Shown here: positions 5,820 through 8,340 of the stretch, piece after piece
Layout of the letters: each line of letters opens with the position of its first letter
Position numbering within the stretch: the first letter of the stretch is position 1
Assembly (NCBI GenBank): GCA_029310945.1
Contig: JARJFC010000099.1
Coordinates: forward strand, 1-8,340
DNA: 8,340 nt
Direction: 5' to 3'
Source of the DNA: Leptospira sp. 96542
Lineage (GTDB): Bacteria; Spirochaetota; Leptospiria; Leptospirales; Leptospiraceae
Notes under the pieces: generated by a model
Database searches by the model: none
What the model was told of the DNA's origin: nothing
Seen by the model: the letters and a program-made list of their open reading frames with translations, nothing else
Program-made: the position numbers and the translations under genes

Positions 5820-7547
5820 TCAGTACTTGACGAAGTTGGCTTCGTCAGGTTCTTTCTCGTGGAAGGAAGCGGAGGCCGTGGTCTTGACCTTGGGTTCGGC
5901 GTGGTGGATCGCCAGCGTGTGGGGATTGGGTGCCGTGATCGCCTTGCGCTTGCCCGCGGAAGCAGTGGAAACGAGGGCCGAGGTGCCAGCCTTGCTGCCC
6001 GACACCTTGAAGAAGGAAATCGTGGTCTGCAAGGCCTCGGCCTGGCTGCTCATCTCCTCGGCGGTGGCGGCCAGCTCCTCGGAGCCTGCAGCGTTCTGCT
6101 GGGTGGTCTGGCTCAGTTGTCCGACGGCGGAATTGATCTGCGCGACGCCCGACGATTGCTCCTCCGACGCGGCCGTGATTTCCTGCACCAGGTCCGAGGT
6201 CTTCTTGATGTTGGGCACCATTTCATCCAGCAACTGGCCTGCGCGCTCCGCCAGTTCCACGCTGTTGTCGGCCACTTCGCCGATCTCCTGCGCCGCCACC
6301 TGGCTGCGCTCCGCCAGCTTGCGGACCTCGGCGGCCACCACCGCGAAGCCCTTGCCGTGTTCACCGGCGCGGGCCGCTTCGATCGCGGCGTTCAGCGCGA
6401 GCAGATTGGTCTGGTAGGCGATGTCATCGATGATGACGATCTTCTTGGCGATCTGCTTCATCGCGGACACCGTCGACTTGACGGCCTCGCCACCTTCGGT
6501 GGCTTCATTGGCCGCCTTGGTTGCCATGGCATCGGTCACCTTGGCGTTCTCGGTGTTCTGGGAAATCGACGCCGTCATCTGCTCGATGGACGCGCTGGTC
6601 TCCTCCACGCCGGCCGCCTGCTCGGTGCTGGCCTGCGACAGGGACTGGGCCGTGGCGCTGACCTGCTCGGCGGCACTGGTCAGGCCTGCGGCACCGGAGG
6701 ACACCTCGGACACGACCTGAGACAACTTGTCGACCATGCCCTTCATGCTGGCCAACAGGCTGCTTTCGTCCTTGGCCTTCAATTCGATGCGCACCGTCAG
6801 GTCACCTTCCGCGATCTTCTTGACGATCTCAGCCACGTAACCCGGGTCACCGCCGAGCTGCTGCATGATGTTGCGCAAAATGTAGAACCCCAGCAGCACC
6901 AGCGCCGCCAAGGCCACGAGCGAAGCGGTGTACATCTGGCGCTGGGAAGCGGCGGACCCGATCTCCGCGTCTGCCACCGCCTTGATGCCGTATTCCTGGT
7001 TCATCCTGACCAGTTTGCCCACGTGGGTCTCGACGGCTCTGAAGTTCTGACCGTTGTCCAGCAGGGCTTGGTGGTAGTGTCCAAACAGCTCTTTTTGTCG
7101 TGCTGGATTGTCGGTGCGCGCGATGTCCGTGGCAATCGCGACGATGCGATCATCACCCTTCTTCCACGCCGTCCAGGCAGACATGAATTGCTTCCAGACC
7201 TCCTCCTCCTCGGCGGTGCGAGGCAACGCCTCGTACATCTTCCAACCCTGCTCGGCACGCTCCCACGCTTCTTCCTTGCGTCGCAACTGCTCAGGAATCG
7301 TCTTGATTTCCTCAGGGTAGGCGATCAGCGCATCGATCGCACGGCTGGAGGAACGAATGGCGGTCTGCGCCTCGTTGATGGTCTGCATGCCCAGGATGGA
7401 GGGCATGCTGTTGCGCCCCACTTGATCAAGCGCTTCCGCGTCCTGCTTCAAGCCCATGTATGCGATCCATATCACCGAAAGCAGGGCGACAACAGCCACC
7501 ATGATCAAGGCAATGATTTTGGCTCTCAGCGTGAGGTTGGTGAACAT
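5820..7547 (-). CDS. Methyl-accepting chemotaxis protein (4HB sensor, HAMP, signalling domain)
   Basis: This 575-residue transmembrane chemoreceptor has TM1 at about 10-32 and a periplasmic four-helix-bundle sensor at about 33-200 containing a Trp-rich stretch (W95, W102, W118, W125, W128). TM2 is at about 206-226, HAMP at about 227-280, and the cytoplasmic hairpin at about 281-515. The tip, [20 protein letters not shown] (about 376-395), binds CheW and CheA. Candidate methylation pairs fitting the small-small-x-x-E/Q-E/Q pattern are Glu294/Gln295, Glu315/Glu316, Glu462/Glu463 and Glu490/Glu491; Gln295 would be a substrate for CheB or CheD. The hairpin looks like the 34-heptad class, though I have not aligned it formally. 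A flexible tail of about 60 residues ends in NFVKY, which fits the CheR-tethering pentapeptide pattern. The ligand cannot be inferred. The start is supported by AAGGA 6 bases upstream. Confidence 0.95.
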   Translation of the reverse strand: MFTNLTLRAKIIALIMVAVVALLSVIWIAYMGLKQDAEALDQVGRNSMPSILGMQTINEAQTAIRSSSRAIDALIAYPEEIKTIPEQLRRKEEAWERAEQGWKMYEALPRTAEEEEVWKQFMSAWTAWKKGDDRIVAIATDIARTDNPARQKELFGHYHQALLDNGQNFRAVETHVGKLVRMNQEYGIKAVADAEIGSAASQRQMYTASLVALAALVLLGFYILRNIMQQLGGDPGYVAEIVKKIAEGDLTVRIELKAKDESSLLASMKGMVDKLSQVVSEVSSGAAGLTSAAEQVSATAQSLSQASTEQAAGVEETSASIEQMTASISQNTENAKVTDAMATKAANEATEGGEAVKSTVSAMKQIAKKIVIIDDIAYQTNLLALNAAIEAARAGEHGKGFAVVAAEVRKLAERSQVAAQEIGEVADNSVELAERAGQLLDEMVPNIKKTSDLVQEITAASEEQSSGVAQINSAVGQLSQTTQQNAAGSEELAATAEEMSSQAEALQTTISFFKVSGSKAGTSALVSTASAGKRKAITAPNPHTLAIHHAEPKVKTTASASFHEKEPDEANFVKY

Positions 7548-7553
7548 GCGATT

Positions 7554-7558
7554 TCCTT
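7554..7558 (-). promoter_or_regulatory. Ribosome binding site of the chemoreceptor gene
   Basis: The minus strand reads AAGAAGGAAATCGCATG, with the purine-rich AAGGA core about 6 bases before the ATG at 7547. The 69-bp gap to cheA shows no clear promoter. Confidence 0.55.
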
Positions 7559-7616
7559 CTTTCGATGAATGGTGTCGGTATGCCTGGGTAAGAACGGTGG
7601 CGTGGCCTGGACTCGA

Positions 7617-8340
7617 TCAAGCAACGTCCGCCGTCAGGCGTCCGCGCAAACGTTCTTCCAGGCTCGTGTAGAGCGCGGGCACATCCAGGATCAGCGCAAC
7701 CTCGCCGCTGCCCAGAATGGTCGACCCGCTGATGCAGCGGACCTCGCTGAAAACCTGCCCCAAAGGTTTGATGACCGTCTGGAATTCGCCCAGCAGGTTG
7801 TCGACGACCAGGCCAAAACGCTGTCCGCCCTGCTTGAGCACCACGATGCTTTCGCGCCGTCCAGGCTGTCCGTCGATATGAAAGAACTCACGCAGGCGCA
7901 CGAAAGGAAGCACCTGCCCGCGCAGATTGCAGTAGTCCTGACCGTCCTGGGCATCGAACTCCACGCACTCCTCGATCATGTCGAGCAGCACGACAAACAC
8001 CGACTTGCCCACGCTGACCAGGAAGCCATCGATGATGGCCAGGGTCAGGGGCATGCGCACGCTGACCGTGGTGCCCACGCCCTCCTCGCTGCGCAGGTCG
8101 ATGCTGCCGCGCAGCGCGGTGATGTTGCGCTTGACGACGTCCATGCCCACGCCGCGCCCGGAGAGGTTGGTGACCTGCTCGGCGGTGGAGAAGCCCGGCT
8201 CGAAGATGAGATCGAAAATCTCCTTGTCGCTCAAGCTCTGGTCCGGTTGAACCAGGCCACGCTCGACGGCCTTGGCCATGATCCGTTCCTTCTTCAAGCC
8301 ACCACCGTCGTCGGCCACCTCGATCACGATGTTGCCGGAG
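7617..8340 (-). CDS. cheA: CheA: chemotaxis histidine kinase (C-terminal 240 residues; gene continues beyond the right edge)
   Basis: CheA autophosphorylates on its P1 histidine and passes phosphate to response regulators under receptor and CheW control. Only the C-terminal end is present. The fragment opens inside the HATPase (P4) domain with the G1 box VADDGGGL (fragment residues 8-15). The ATP lid and F-box FEPGFSTAEQ (46-55) and the G2 box GRGVGMDVV (61-69) follow. After TTVSVRMPLTLAIIDGFLV the CheW-like P5 regulatory domain runs to about residue 225 (for example QDYCNLRGQVLPFVRLREFF and STILGSGEVALILDV). It ends normally at TGA 7619-7617. The P1, P2 and P3 domains lie outside the window, so the phospho-histidine cannot be checked. 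As first visible gene of the operon it is probably preceded by its promoter and perhaps cheY beyond 8340. Confidence 0.95.
   Translation of the reverse strand, partial: SGNIVIEVADDGGGLKKERIMAKAVERGLVQPDQSLSDKEIFDLIFEPGFSTAEQVTNLSGRGVGMDVVKRNITALRGSIDLRSEEGVGTTVSVRMPLTLAIIDGFLVSVGKSVFVVLLDMIEECVEFDAQDGQDYCNLRGQVLPFVRLREFFHIDGQPGRRESIVVLKQGGQRFGLVVDNLLGEFQTVIKPLGQVFSEVRCISGSTILGSGEVALILDVPALYTSLEERLRGRLTADVA

Noticed and set aside
5796..7568. A 590-codon open frame on the plus strand covering the whole chemoreceptor gene.
   Set aside because: Its product is low-complexity (Gly/Leu/Arg/His/Asp-rich) with no recognisable domain, and it lies antisense to a clear chemoreceptor. Long antisense frames arise readily opposite GC-rich coding sequence.
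1..8340. tRNA, rRNA, CRISPR array, transposase or attachment-site duplication.
   Set aside because: I saw no tRNA-like cloverleaf, no regularly spaced repeats, no transposase or integrase motifs, and no matching direct repeats flanking the low-GC patch when scanning by eye.

Overview
The window comes from a GC-rich Gram-negative bacterium. The gene order, the 4HB-type chemoreceptor with its family-typical signalling hairpin, and the codon use point to a proteobacterium. Betaproteobacteria (Burkholderiales/Rhodocyclales-like) is my best guess, but this is inference and no marker gene is present.

Right-hand 7 kb (about 1430-8340, all on the minus strand, so read right to left): a chemosensory operon. 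Its order is cheA (3' end only, entering from the right edge), a 4HB-type methyl-accepting chemoreceptor, cheW, cheR, cheD, cheB, and a response-regulator/EAL phosphodiesterase. The genes are packed tightly. cheD/cheB and cheB/REC-EAL each share an ATGA stop/start overlap, and cheR and cheD are 7 bp apart. A full receptor, coupling, kinase and adaptation set is visible. No cheY, cheZ, cheC or cheX lies in the window, and the operon promoter must lie beyond the right edge. The likely logic is: receptor and CheW control CheA; CheA-P passes phosphate to CheB and plausibly to the REC-EAL protein; CheR and CheB set receptor methylation; CheD deamidates receptor glutamines. The last gene would let the array change c-di-GMP as well as, or instead of, motor bias.

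Middle (about 1210-1430): a gene-free junction of about 220 bp. It holds a weak hairpin just after the operon and a 7-bp hairpin with a T-tract oriented for the plus strand, although no plus-strand gene is evident.

Left-hand 1.2 kb: a patch of lower GC by hand count (about 43-53% per 60-base line, against about 63-73% in two chemotaxis-gene lines counted). It holds a small ORF with no ATG or GTG start (928-1209), a perfect inverted repeat (868-888), and a predicted exported protein of unknown function with a strong Shine-Dalgarno (194-733). At the left edge is a 5'-truncated fragment of a PucR/CdaR-type regulator (1-128). Together these suggest a rearranged or horizontally acquired segment beside the conserved che operon.

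The most interesting points are the c-di-GMP phosphodiesterase translationally coupled to cheB, a probable C-terminal CheR-tethering pentapeptide (NFVKY) on the receptor matched by a tether-type loop in CheR, and a possible small plus-strand transcript at the junction. No wholly new system is evident; the che operon itself belongs to known families.
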